DNA from: Cryptomeria japonica
Taxonomy: Eukaryota; Streptophyta; Pinopsida; Cupressales; Cupressaceae
Assembly (NCBI RefSeq): GCF_030272615.1
Contig: NC_081409.1
Location: forward strand, 914,988,340-915,048,339
Direction of reading: 5' to 3'
Length of the DNA: 60,000 nucleotides
Shown here: positions 1-11,120 of the stretch, in pieces
Layout of the letters: every line of letters starts with the position of its first letter
Numbering within the stretch: the stretch's first letter is position 1
Made by a program: the position numbers and the translations under genes
The notes under the pieces: generated by a model
What the model was told of the DNA's origin: nothing
Database searches by the model: none
Seen by the model: only the letters and a program-made list of their open reading frames with translations

Positions 1-1141
1 CAAGATTGTTTTTTCCCTTAACATACTCAATATCAAAATCGTGAGCCTGCAGCTTACTCACCCACTTCTGGTGTCTTTCATTCAAATCCTTCTGATGCAT
101 GAAATGTTTAAGACTATTATGATTAGTCTTAACAATGAACTTATTCCCCACCAGATACTACCTGAACTTCGCAAGGGCATGCATTATGGCAAGCATTTCC
201 TTGTCATAAATCGAATACAGCCTTTCAGGTCCTCTCAACTTCCTGCTCTCGAAGACTATAGGATGCTTATCCTGCATGAGGACTGCACCAACACCTTCTC
301 CAGATGCATCACACTGCAGCTCAAAAGGTTTGGTGAAATCAGGCAAAGCCAAAACAGGGCAGGAACTCATGATCCCCTTAAACCGTTCAAACACTGTCTG
401 TGCCTTTTCAGACCATTCAAAAGCTCATTTCTTTGTAAGATCTATGAGGGGGGCAGCCAACTGAGAATATCCCTTCACAAACCTCCTATAAAAACCACAC
501 AGACCCAAAAATCCCTTCAAATGTGTTATGTTTTCGGGAGGAGGCCAATCAATGATGGCTCTAATCTTTTCAGGGTCCACCTTCACACCACCTACACTGA
601 TAATGTGACCAAGGTAGAGCAACTCTTCCATTCCAAACTCACATTTGGACTCCTTGGCAAACATGGATTCAGATTCTAGTATGCTTAGCACCTCATCCAA
701 GTGTTGTAAATGCTCCTTCCAAGATTTGCTGAATATGAGTATGTCATCAAAGAATATCAAAACAAACTTCCTTAGCTATTCTTGGAAGATTCTGTTCATA
801 CATGATTGAAAAGTAGCAGGTGCATTAGTCAAGCCAAAGGGCATGACTAGGAACTCAAAATGCCCAAAGTGGCATCTGAAAGCGGTCTTCTCCACATTTG
901 AAGCTCTCACTCTAATCTGATGATATCCCGATTTGAGGTCAATATTAGAGAAGAACACTGCACCATGTAGCTCGTCAATGAGCTCATCAATCCTCGGGAT
1001 AGGATACCGATTCTTGATAGTTTTCTGATCCAGGCCTTCGTAATCCACGCACATGCGCATGGTCCCATCCTTCTTTCTCACCAAAACAATAGCCGAAGCA
1101 AAGGGGCTTTTGCTAGGCCGTATGTAACCCTTGTCAAGCAA
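1..1141 (-). pseudogene. pol: Gyp1 reverse transcriptase and RNase H, broken, runs off window
   Basis: RT core motifs are plain in order: [69 protein letters not shown], then the catalytic box as FFDDIL near 750, GHIISVGGVKVDPEK and LKGFLGLCGFYRRFV. RNase H starts at about 350 (FELQCDASGEGVGAVLMQ, KEMLAIMHALAKFR). In-frame stops occur at about 776 (TAG), 425 (TGA) and 158 (TAG); all are compatible with single transitions. The frame continues past 158 to base 1 and matches RNase H. No frameshift was found, so decay looks like point mutation of methylated cytosines (inference). Confidence 0.9.
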
Positions 1142-1888
1142 TTACTGGATTGCTTTTTCAATCTCATCCTTCTGCTTTTTAGGATACCAGTAAGGAGTAG
1201 TCATAACTGGCTTAGCTCCTTCTTCAAGCTCAATGATGTGTTCGGCACTTCTCTTAGGGGGTCTGCCAGGAGGTGGGTTTTCAAACACCTTACTTCTCTT
1301 AGTTATCAAGGCTTGAATGTCTTCAGGATAATTCCGATTTTCTTTTTGTGGTTCTGAGGGCATGACCATGACCTTACTTCTATTCGTGATCATTTCTTGA
1401 ATGTCTGTGGAATAGCTGCCCTTGTCTACCAATGGATTTGAAGACATTATCAAAAATTCTGCTACCCACTCCACTTGATTATGGCGGACCAGCCTTTCCA
1501 TTCTTTTCAAAGATACAACTTTAAGTCCACCATGCGACATTCCTCTCAACACTACCTTCTTTCCTTCAGACATGAATTTCAGCTCCATGGTTTGCAAGTT
1601 TAGTGTGATCTCACCAAGAGATCTCAGCCATTGAATTCCGAGGACTGCATCATCAGTCCCACCGATGCTAACCACAAAGAAATCATCTCTGATTTCGTGA
1701 TTTCCCAACTTCAGAGACATGTTGGAAATCATCCGGTTGCAGGATATAGTGAAGCCATCTACTACCATAACTTTGAAGCCCTCAACTTCCTCTACCACTA
1801 GTCCCCTCTTAGCAACAATTCTTTCATCAATGAAGTTGTGTGTCACTCCCATGTCAATGAGAGCAATGACACAATGCTCTACAATCAC
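1142..1888 (-). pseudogene. pro: Gyp1 aspartic protease and RT leader
   Basis: The motif ALIDMGVTHNFID corresponds to the retropepsin active site A-L-[ILV]-D-[ST]-G-A-[ST]-H-N-F. Here Ser/Thr is replaced by Met and the following Ala by Val, so the active site is degraded. The flap-side sequence VLGIQWLRSLGEI follows, then a linker and the RT leader (HIIELEEGAKPVMTTPYWYPKKQKDEIEKAIQ, read in pieces). A TAA stop at about 1142 interrupts the frame just before [10 protein letters not shown]. The element normally cleaves its polyprotein with this enzyme; this copy cannot. Confidence 0.85.
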
Positions 1889-1891
1889 ACC

Positions 1892-3343
1892 CTAAACTTT
1901 AAAGGACTCATTTTTGTGAATACTCGAGAGTTGAGCAACCACTCCTCTATCTTCTGACCCAAATTTAGACCCTTCAGGAGCCTCTTCATACTCGCTGTCC
2001 TCAACTTCAGTTTGCTGTTCTGAAATTTCATAATCTGATCCATCTGCTGAATAGCACTCCATCTGATGCAAATTGCCCTTTCCATGGCACTTATGTCTTG
2101 GGGCCCAAGGTTCTTTGCAAGAATAACAAAGATTCTTCCTTCGGAGCTCTTGACGAAGCTCATCATCCATACGCGGAGGGAACCTCTTGGTCTGATTTGT
2201 GAACTTCTTCTTATCCTTTCTGAAAGGAAAAGGCTTGGACTGAATTTTATTCCTTGGGGCAGCCAACTCCATGCTTCGAGATTTCTTAATAGCTTCTGCC
2301 AAGGTGGGCGGGTCAAATGCTTTAACCCAACCTTTCAAAGGTTCCTTAAGTCCTTCAGTGAAAAGGACAACTAACCGCTTCTCAGAGATGCTACTTACCA
2401 TAACTGACAGATTTTGGAATTCAGTTATGTAAGTGTCCAATGAACCTTGCTGCTTGAGTTGTGCAAGTTCTCTAAATTTCACCTCTAGATCCTTGGTGTC
2501 GAATCTCTCAATCAACTTGTTGGTGAAATCAACATAGGTGGTGATCAAGTTATGACCAATGGTGACCAACGCATGGTACCACCATTCGTGGGCCACTCCA
2601 TCCAAGTGCAAGGTAGCAAACTTGATGGCATCTTCTTCCGACAGAAGTCTCAAGGACAAGTAATTGTCCAACTTCTGCACCCATGCTCTAGCTGTGCTCT
2701 TAGCACTTCCATCAAAGTGTGCTAAGGTCACTCTTCCAAGAGCTTGCTGATAATATCTTGGGGCAGCAAACTTATAGTCATTCCTCCTTCCTCTCTTCAT
2801 TTTCTGATTCATAAACTGATCCAGAGTTAGGATATCTCAGATCTCACTAGGGAGAGAAGCATACTCCATGTAGCTGTTTCTTATTTCATCAACTGTAGGT
2901 ATCTCTGTTTCAGCTTGCTGTACTTCTCTTGGCAGAAATACAAGTTGTAAAGGACTTGGGGCTGATCCTCCATTGTTGCTCCTGTTGTTACTCCCATTCC
3001 CATTGCCTACCGGAGCATTAGAAGTGTTGGCTTCCGGTCCATTGTTGGGTTGGTTAGGGGTCCCAACAACGTTCTGGTTAAGTTTGGCCAGCAGTAGAGA
3101 CATCATGTCCATCATGGCATTGAATTGTCTCTCAACCTTCTTATCAGGTGCCTCATTCTGTTCTGTAGTCTTGTCTGCCATTGAATCCATTGAGTCTGAA
3201 GAATCTAAATCCTTCCCTCTGTTCCTCAGTACTTCTGAAAATGTGTCCTCTTTCGGCACTATCGGAATCTGAAACTGCTTTCTCTTCTGTTCTCGGTTGT
3301 AGTATCTGACGTCTTTGTCACTCATGGAGACTTCTGAACCCAT
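1892..3343 (-). pseudogene. gag: Gyp1 gag, broken by stops
   Basis: Capsid/nucleocapsid region of Gyp1. It starts at the methionine at 3343 after a leader of about 30 bases from the primer site. The N-terminal third is low-complexity and N/G-rich (residues about 90-130). A retrotransposon gag core follows (ARAWVQKLDNYL, HEWWYHALV, LAQLKQQGSLDTYITEFQNL). A zinc-knuckle-like motif CYSCKEPWAPRHKC sits near 2120-2080. An in-frame TGA at 2837-2839 splits it, and a TAG near 1890 separates it from protease. The reading frame is otherwise continuous with pol, so this was a single gag-pol frame before decay. No function remains. Confidence 0.88.
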
Positions 3344-3371
3344 TGAAACTCACAAGCGGGCAGGAAAACCA

Positions 3372-3383
3372 GCTCTGATACCA
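3372..3383 (-). other. Gyp1 primer binding site (initiator tRNA-Met)
   Basis: On the minus strand this reads TGGTATCAGAGC, complementary to the 3' end of plant initiator tRNA-Met. One base separates it from the LTR edge at 3385, which fixes that LTR boundary. Confidence 0.9.
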
Positions 3384-3599
3384 CTGTAGTATCCTAGTTA
3401 TTTTTTTGTTTTCTTTTTAGGCCAATAATAATCATCCACAAACAGATAACCCGTTAAGGTTAGACAGCATAAATTGAAACTTGTTGAAAAAAAATCCTTA
3501 CTCTTTCTGATCACCAAGTGCCCAATATGGGAAGGTGAGAGCATATGGTGAAGAGGGGATCGTTAGATCTCAAATCTGCTAAAAGAAGAAGTGGAATAC

Positions 3600-3880
3600 A
3601 ATACTGGGCGGCAAGCCAGCCCCTTCCGCTTATCCAGCGGGAAAACAAGAGACTTGGCGGTGAACCAGCCAAGAGGAACACACAAAGGCACAAATCAGTT
3701 GATCGCAATATTTCAGCGGGAGGACTGAAATTACAAAACAATCTCAACTCAACCGCTTATGCAGTGGGAGGACCATTACAATCAGCCATCACTCGACCAC
3801 TTATGCAGTGAGAGGACTGAATTACAATTTACTTGAAAATAGGCGGCAAGCCAACCTCTTCCACTTTTCAGTGGGGTGAG
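3600..3880 (-). repeat. Degenerate hairpin repeats in Gyp1 LTR
   Basis: Units built on CCGCTTATCCAGCGG recur at 3626-3640, 3753-3767, 3797-3811 and 3861-3874, with a half unit near 3714. Each is a 5-base stem around a 4- or 5-base loop. Stems change together: CCGCT/AGCGG in one unit, CCACT/AGTGG in another. The first and last are also embedded in a shared block starting GGCGGCAAGCCA. Confidence 0.65.
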
Positions 3881-4595
3881 AGTTACAAGCTAGAATTGGT
3901 TAGTAGTACTACTACTTAACCTTACAATAATCAAGATAGTGTGAGAAGAGAGTAATGCTGAACATCCAAATAACAAGCATGAAATTTTTGCTAACATCAA
4001 AACCTGTAGGCTGGAATCGCAAAACCAGCAGCCTATGGATTCACTAAAACTCTCATAACTCTCTCAATACTCACCCAGTTCACCCAAAATCAGTTCTAAA
4101 CTAATGTTATACTAGCTACAATGAAAACAAACCCAAAGGAAGCCATCAAAACATCCATATTTATTTTGCACGCTTCCCAATGCATTCACTAAACCCCACG
4201 CCTAACCTGGGAAGTTCGATTTCCATTATAAAATTCCACACACAAAGTAAGATGCTAAAAAATTACAAGATGCATTGCCAGTGGGAGGAAGGAAGGATGA
4301 GCCGGTACCCAAAATGATGGAATCGCTTGGCCAAGAGGTATAAGCGAATTACACTTTCAGCAGCTCCGCGACCAGCAACCCAAAAACACTCCAATCTCAC
4401 ACAAAACACTTAACAATCTGCAACTCACTCACCAACAGCATTGGAAATACATAAACACAACTAGGTACTATCTTGCAAGTACGAAACTGAGACTTAGCGA
4501 GGGAGCCACACTTCGAAGCTCAGATTTTTCAATCGCCAATTCAGCAGCATAACGATGCAAATTCATAAGATGCCACAAAATGGAGCCCAAGGCTC

Positions 4596-4605
4596 TTATT
4601 TATAA
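4596..4605 (-). promoter_or_regulatory. TATA box of Gyp1 LTR
   Basis: The minus strand reads TTATAAATAAGAGCC about 700 bases into the LTR in element orientation. It is the only good TATA match in this part and is followed by the GAGCC-type initiator context common in plant LTRs. Predicted from sequence only. Confidence 0.55.
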
Positions 4606-5300
4606 CTTCTAACTCCCGAAAACCAAATGCAAATGCTCACAAATTCGCCCAAATTCAACTTTTCCATTTGCATTTCATTTACCCAAGGATGGCACCATAC
4701 TTAGACAAAGAATCACGCCAAGTAAGTCAAGGACCATGACTTGACTTAGCAAACATGTGTGGTGAATAAAATAATATCTCCATTATAAATTTGGCATTCC
4801 TTTCTAGGCATAAAATTCGCCTAGCACTTAGAAGATATTATGCGCCATTTCCAAAGCCAATAAATTAGTAGTAAAAATAATCAAATTAATTAAATATCAA
4901 ACCTTAGGATAAGGAAATAATATTTAATTATATCACTTATGACTCCAATATTAATTATTGTTGAAACCAGGATGAAGCTGAGCAAGGAAGACCACTGAAT
5001 TGCTGTAGGATCAAGACCCTGTCCACTGCCAAAATAGAAATATGCCATTCTACCACTTACTAAAAATAGTAAGTCATGAACTACTGCTCCGAAAAGAAGG
5101 AATCTTCGCACCTAGTGATAGAGCATGGAGAGCTCAGTAGGACAGTATCACCAAAATAGCCAACCGCTGTCTTACTAAAAATAGTAAGTTCTTGCCTCAT
5201 CAAAGATTGAAACCCTATGTTTGTATTCCACATAGCCTACGGGTCTCAGGAATAGGCCACTGGACCACTGAAATTACATCAATGAGAAGGGGACATTACA

Positions 5301-7196
5301 TTTGTACTAACATATCTCAACTGAATAACATTCCTTTCCACCATGTCTCTAACATAATGATAAGGAATCTCCAGATACTTTGTTCTGTCATGAAACACAC
5401 GATTGACAGAAAGCTTTATACAACTCTGATTGTCACAATGGATGATAGTAGGTTCTAAGGATTGTCCAAACCATCCTACAAGAAGTTTTCTGAGCCACAC
5501 AACTTCTCGAGTCCCCATGGATGCTGTAATATACTTTGCTTCTTTGGGGCTGAGTGTGACTTAGATTGCTTCTTGCTGAACCAGGAAATCATAGCCGATC
5601 CCAAACTGAAACAACACCCCAATGTGCTTTTCCGATCAATTACACTCCCAACCCAATCAGAATCAGTATACTCATGAAGGTTTAGGTCCACCTCATCATA
5701 TTTTAAACCATATCCAATTGTGCCACTTAGATATCTCAGAATATGATTTGCCGCAACCAGATGTATTTTTCTTGGTTCACTCATAAACTGACTAAGTGCA
5801 CTCACTGCATAACAAATATCTGGTCTAGTGTTGACCAAGTACTTCAAGGACCCAATCATTTGCCTGTAAAGAGTGGGATCTGCCAAGTTTGAATAAGTTG
5901 CATCTTCTCTTACCTTATGCAAGTTTGTTTCCATAGGTGTAACCATGGATTTACAATCCATCATTCCAAACCTTTTCAAAATGTCAATGGTATACTTTCC
6001 TTGACTTAGAATGATTCCATCAGATTTCTGCCACACTTCTAAACCAAGGAAATAGTGTAATAGACTTAGATCTCTCATATCAAATTCATATGCCAACTCT
6101 TGCTTACATTTGATAATAAGATGATCTTCTCCTGTAATTAATAAGTCATCAACGTAAAGAATTAGGATCAAGATTTCTCCATTAATTACCTTGAAGTATA
6201 GGTTAGAATCTGCATCATTCTTGGAGAAACCCAAGCTCAAAAGGTAATGGTCAATCCTCTCATGCCAAGCACGAGGAGCTTGTTTAAGACCATACAATGC
6301 CTTTTTTAATTTACAAACATGAGATTCCTTTCCATGTATTACAAAGCCTTCAGGTTGCTCAAGGTATACTTCTTCCTCAATTACACCATTAAGAAAGGCA
6401 GTCTTTACATCCATTTGATGGATCTTCCACTCTTTTGATGCAGCAATAGCAATCACGGTTCTGACAAGAGTATATCGGGCAACAGGAGCAAAGGTTTCTT
6501 CGTAGGGAATTCCTTCCGTTTGAGAAAATCCCGTAGCTACAAATTTGGCTTTATATTTTTCAATACTACCATCAGCAACATGTTTAATTTTGAAGAGCCA
6601 TTTAGAGGAAACAACTGATTTACCTTCTGGTCTAGGAACAATGTCCCACACATCATTCTTTAGAATAGATTGGTATTCTTCTGTCATAGCATCTTTCTAA
6701 ACTTGAAGACTAGAAGCTTCTTCAACACTAGTGGGTTCTGACTCAATGATTTCACTCATTAATGCAACATAGCTGGAGAATTTGTGTGGTCTTTTACTTT
6801 CCCTGAAGGTTCCTTTTGGTGCTGCAAAGCCTTCAGCCTCCTGCATCATTTTTCTTGCCCAAAGAGGTCTTTTCTGGTTTACAACAATGTCTCTAGGCCC
6901 ATCAGTAGGATTCAAGGGTTCATTTGGATTAACATCTTCCACAAGTTCATGAGTCTCCCTCTGAATCTCAGGAGTATGGTCTTCTTCCATACTTTGAGGA
7001 GGCTCTTGATCTTCAATGTCCATCTCATGGATATCCTTGGATTTTCTGAATGCAACATCTTCTTCAAAGAATGCATCCCTACTTAATCAATTTTTGTCTT
7101 GGAATATAGATCCTATAGGCTTTAGATGTTTCACTGTAGCCTACAAAAATTCCCTTCTTGCCTGAAGGTTCTAGTTTTGATCTTTTATCTTTGGGT
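5301..7196 (-). pseudogene. pol: Cop1 integrase tail, reverse transcriptase and RNase H, broken
   Basis: From high to low coordinate: the integrase C-terminus (PKDKRSKLEPSGKKGIFVGY) directly left of the solo LTR; a hinge region rich in E and P; RT with QMDVKTAFLNG, ALYGLKQAPRAW and the catalytic LYVDDLLITG; then copia RNase H (EYTDSDWVG, HCDNQSCIKLS, HDRTKYLEIPYH). Defects are a base loss near 7083, a TAG at about 6694 in place of a Trp codon, and frame damage at about 5520-5570 inside RNase H. The last copia codons at 5301-5310 encode Ser-Thr-Asn, then Gyp1 begins. Confidence 0.9.
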
Positions 7197-8036
7197 TGTT
7201 GAATTTGATCAGATTTAAATAGGTAGATAATTTTAAATTTTAATAACACATATGTGCAATACTTTAGCTCAGGTATTCAATATCAATTGATTCAATGTAT
7301 AATATATGTTTGATAACTTAATGTATTCAGTATTGCAAATAATATAATTCTTATTCACTGTTATAGATAGATCAAAATTTCTTAATTCTGATATTCGAAC
7401 TGTCCAAGTTCGAATATGGTGAATACTTTATATTGTAACTGTGCTTATAGACCACACACTGTTCTCACACGATATGAAGGGTTTATTGTGCTTCCTATTG
7501 CATATATCATACCAAATATCTATAGTCTTGATCGCTGACCACATACATATGTGGCACCATATATAGACAAAATATCGATTGGTCTCATAACAATATTATC
7601 GACTGCTGTAAGTGCTATGATGTCGACTGCTGTAACTTTCACCACAATATTGACTGCACCTATGTTATTACCACTTCGTCTATTGCACATCAAATGAAAT
7701 AGACCAAGATATATAGACATCCTTGATGGTCGACTCTATGTGGAATCGACATGATTCAACATAGAGTCGTGACTCCTATGTGGAGGAACGACCATTGGTA
7801 ATCAAAGGTAATCATACGCAAAGGCTAAACAATTAGTAATCGGTATAATTAGTTATCGATACTATGACTTAACAATCAACGCTCTTAACAATCGATATAC
7901 AAACATAAACAATGCTATGTATAATCCGAAATGATTTATGGAGCAAAACAATCATCACATAATATCGTGATGCAAATACAGTGAAGTACGATCAAGGATA
8001 AGAATTATCCGACTGTTGCTACATAGTTTCTCAACA
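7197..8036. repeat. Solo LTR in Cop1 integrase, 840 bases
   Basis: The plus strand starts TGTTGAATTTGATCAG and ends GTTTCTCAACA, flanked on both sides by TGGGT (7192-7196 and 8037-8041), a perfect 5-base target duplication. Joining the flanks restores integrase coding continuity. Its two ends resemble those of the Cop1 LTR (TGTT...GATCAGATTTA... and ...GTTGCTACATA...CAACA), so it comes from a related copia family. There is no internal region, so it is a product of LTR-LTR recombination. Confidence 0.9.
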
Positions 8037-8041
8037 TGGGT

Positions 8042-10090
8042 ATGTGTATGTATACTGGGCAACCAAAGATTCTCAAGTGGCTTATATCAGGTTTTACTCT
8101 TGTGAATGCTTCTTCGGGTGTTTTGTTTCCCAAAATGCTGTGAGGGCTTCTATTTTGAATATAAACAATAGTTCTAGAAGCTTCAGCCTAAAAGGAGGAA
8201 TGAAGATTTTGGTCATGTATCATGGCTTTGGCTGATTCTACAATGGTCCTTTTTTTCCTTTCTGCCACACCGTTTTGTTGAGGGTTATAGGGAACACTAA
8301 ACTCCCTCTTAATCCCAACATCACTACAAAAGTTTCTAAAGTTATTAGAGGTATACTCTCCTCCATTATCTGATCTTAAGGTTTTGATTCTTTTCCCTGA
8401 CATATTTTCTACTAGGGCTTTGAATTTCTTAAATCTCATTAGTACTTCATTAGATTTTTTACTTTTAAAAAAATATATCCAAGTTTTCCTAGAATAGTCA
8501 TCAATGAAAATAACATAGTACAAGAGCCCACCTAAGTAAGCTATTGCCATGGGGCCACATAAGTCTGAATGAATAAGTTCTAAAACATATTTAGATCTGC
8601 TTTCACTGATATGAAAAGTACCTTTAGTGTTCTTCGCCAAGGCACATCCTTTGCAAGTTCCTTCATGTTTTTGGTTAATCTTGGGAAGTCCTGTCACCAT
8701 CTTTTCCATCAAAGGTAGAGCACGAAAATGAAGATGCCCCAATCTTCTATGCCAAATCTCACATGCGTTTGAGGAATCATGAATTAGTGCTTGAGAAGAA
8801 GTAGTGCAAAGTTGATAGAGACATCCATGGCGAACTCCTATAATTTGAGCCTTCTTGATGTTTGTCTTCTTGGACCATGCTAGGACCTTGCCATCCATGA
8901 AAGCAATTCGGTAGCCTTTGTCTTCCAAGGCTGATATGGAGACCAAGTTTCGCTTAATCCCTGGTACGAATAATACATCAGTCAATTGTATGGAGATGCG
9001 TGAATTTAGTTGTAGAGTAGACGTCCCAACTCCTTGCACTGAATAGCTAGAGTCATCTCCAATGGTAACTTTCTCATTTGATGTATTTTCCACCAAGTTA
9101 TCTAGATGTTCTCTAAATCCCGTGATGTGGCATGATGCCTCACTATCAATTATCCAAGTGTTGTGACCGGTAGCCACATGACTTGAGAGAGCTGAATAGA
9201 AGATGAATCCATCTGAATCTCCTAGAGGAAGGGTTTCGTCAACATGTGCAATGGAAGCTTGAGGCATGGTCCTAGTGGGACATTTCATGGCATAGTGACC
9301 ATATTTGTCACATCTAAAACATTGTACTTTTGACATATCCTTCCTTCCCTTGGACATAGAAACACCATTTGGTTCTTTGTCTTTCTTTCTTTTGAAGTAT
9401 CCTTTCTTTCCCTTCTTCTTGGAGTGTGTGGCTAGAACATGAATGTCATCGTTCGTGGAGCTTTGTCCAATCCCTCTTGTGAATAGTCTCGACTCTTCTT
9501 GAATGCTATCAGTTTTTAGACTATCAAACTTTGGAAGTTTAGATCGTGCACTTATCCCTTGAATGAATGATTCCCAAGAAGAGGGGAGACCATTTAGGGC
9601 CAGCATGGTTAATTCTTTACTTTCAACTGTGTGACCAATGGTGGAGAGCTGGTCTCTTAGTTCTGTTATCCTCATGAAGTATGAGGTGATAGTTTCGCCC
9701 TTGATCATTTTAACATGATGGAGCTGTTGCTTTAATGCAAGAGCTCTACTAGTGTTATTTATCTCATACATACTTTCTAATGATTTGAACATCTCATAGG
9801 CTGTTTCCAATTTTGAGATAATTGGTACAATATGATCTTTCACTGCATCCACCAACATCCTCATAGCTTTATTGTTCTTTTTCATCCATTGGAGCTTTTC
9901 ACTTTTTTCATCAGGTATCGGTATAGCTTTCTTTACGAATTAATCAAATTCGTTTTCTCTTAAAGCAAGCACGATCCTGAACTTCCAAGATGCAAAGTTG
10001 GAATCTCCTTCAAGTCGATCCTCAAATCTAACACCATTCACAACTCTGATGTATAGAAGGGAGTTAGAATTTAGGAATATATAGAGAGTA
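8042..10090 (-). pseudogene. gag-pol: Cop1 gag, protease and integrase, broken
   Basis: Gag begins near 10080 (NGVRFEDRLEGDSNFASWKF) with an in-frame TAA near 9938, then is open from 9885 to 8188. The zinc knuckle CFRCDKYGHYAMKC fits CX2CX4HX4C. The protease motif is WIIDSEASCHITG, where the third active-site residue Gly is Glu. Integrase shows the H-H-C-C finger (HRRLGHLHFRALPLM, GTCKGCALAK) and the D-D-E core (HSDLCGPM, LRSDNGGEY, NGVAERKKRT). A TAG near 8187 replaces the Trp of the usual SFWAEA sequence. The frame then continues to the solo LTR edge. Confidence 0.9.
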
Positions 10091-10132
10091 GTCTCGCCTA
10101 TATAAATCTGATCAGATCTTTTTCTTATGCTG

Positions 10133-10144
10133 GCTCTGATACCA
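10133..10144 (-). other. Cop1 primer binding site (initiator tRNA-Met)
   Basis: The minus strand reads TGGTATCAGAGC and abuts the LTR edge at 10145 with no spacer. Confidence 0.9.
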
Positions 10145-10902
10145 TGTTAAAGTGGATCAGATTTATAAATAGGAAAATTATAAACTATAATGTAGTATAG
10201 AATTATGCACAGTAGTATGTATGAATCAGAATTTCCTTTACAGCTGATTACACAGTTCAGATTATATTATTTATGTAACTGAAGATCACACAATATTCTG
10301 TATAATATCACAACTTATAGTATTGCAGATCGCTGCTGTATGCACGATAACATCGACTGCTCTTTTTATAATAACAACTTCGTGTATGTCCCATCGAATG
10401 GAATAGAGCCCAGATATATATTCTCGATGGTCAACATAGAGTCACGGCTCTATGTGGAATCAACATGGTTCCACAGAGTCATGACTCCTATGTGGAACAA
10501 TGACCATTGATAACCGTCGATATACGCAATGTTTAATCAAAGAATTAGTAATCAGAATAATTAGTGTGACCGATACTATGACTTAATAAACAACATTTAA
10601 TCATCGCTCTTTGATAATTGATATATAAATATAATCAATGCTATGTATAATCGGTAATACTAACTATTACCGATTATACATATAATTGATGATATGTATA
10701 ATCCTATTGTCATATGGATGATTATGGAGCAAATCGATCATCATATAATATTGTGATCTGTGATCAGAATATGCATATAAAGTGAAGTACGATCAAGGGT
10801 AGGAATAAAAGAATTTATCATACAGATGTCTAAGGCTATTAGGCCAATTAGAAATCAAAATGGTTAGAATTATCCGATCGTTGCTACATATTCTTTTCAA
10901 CA
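10145..10902 (-). repeat. Cop1 5' LTR, 758 bases
   Basis: The plus strand starts TGTTAAAGTGGATCAG at the primer site and ends CTTTTCAACA. The expected target duplication is CAATA (10903-10907), but the partner is outside the window. Confidence 0.85.
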
Positions 10903-11120
10903 CAATACGCCCTTCGGCTCCACGTGAAACGCTTTTGACCTGGAGTTACGAACCGGTGAGGCCACAAATGGAGGATCTCATCCTCACACTTCACTTGATC
11001 AAACCCGCAAGCACAATGGCCCAACAAAGGCACAAGGCTTGTGAGCCTAGTGGCCTAGTAGGGATTTGAACCTTGGTGGTCACTTCACCAATGAAGTGTT
11101 TTAACTGCAACACTACATGT
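10903..11120 (-). mobile_element. Probable tRNA-derived SINE
   Basis: On the minus strand a Pol III B box GGTTCAAATCC lies at about 11060-11070, and an A-box-like stretch (GTTGCAGTTAAAAC) about 35 bases upstream. The spacing and surrounding words (GGACATGTAGTGTTGCAG, CTTCATTGGTGAAGTG, CTACTAGGCCACTAGG) resemble plant Au-type SINE heads as I know them. The 3' part runs toward 10903, where the Cop1 LTR begins, so the SINE tail may have been the copia target. There is no tRNA fold, so it is not a tRNA gene. Ends are approximate. Confidence 0.5.

Larger units (their letters stand above)
1..5300 (-). mobile_element. Ty3/gypsy LTR retrotransposon Gyp1, left end outside window
   Basis: Read on the minus strand the order is 5' LTR (3385-5300), primer binding site (3372-3383), gag, aspartic protease, reverse transcriptase and the start of RNase H. 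Integrase and the 3' LTR lie beyond base 1. The right LTR edge reads ...ACATTACA followed by TTTGT, which is copia RNase H sequence, so Gyp1 inserted into Cop1. TTTGT (5301-5305) is the expected target duplication; its partner is off the window. Coding decay is by in-frame stops only, with no frameshift seen from 3343 to 1. Which Ty3 lineage it belongs to is undecided because integrase is not visible. Confidence 0.93.
3385..5300 (-). repeat. Gyp1 5' LTR, 1916 bases
   Basis: The plus strand starts TGTAGTATCC next to the primer site and ends GGGGACATTACA where copia coding sequence resumes; in element orientation it starts TGTAATGTCCCC. It contains a TATA box, an internal hairpin series (3600-3880) and the short palindrome CTTACTAAAAATAGTAAG twice (near 5058 and 5172). 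The partner LTR is outside the window, so the length rests on the two edges. Confidence 0.88.
5301..10902 (-). mobile_element. Ty1/copia LTR retrotransposon Cop1, 3' end missing
   Basis: In element orientation: 5' LTR 10145-10902, tRNA-Met primer site 10133-10144, gag, protease, integrase, RT and RNase H. The RNase H end is cut at 5300 by the insertion of Gyp1, so the copia 3' terminus and 3' LTR should lie left of base 1. A solo LTR (7197-8036) interrupts integrase. Several stops and frameshifts make it defective. Confidence 0.93.

Noticed and set aside
7520-7720. Small frame inside the solo LTR
   Set aside because: Short, repetitive and inside an LTR; no counterpart in the Cop1 LTR.
11040-11115. 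tRNA gene
   Set aside because: A B box is present but no acceptor stem pairs and no anticodon arm can be drawn; a SINE head is the better reading.
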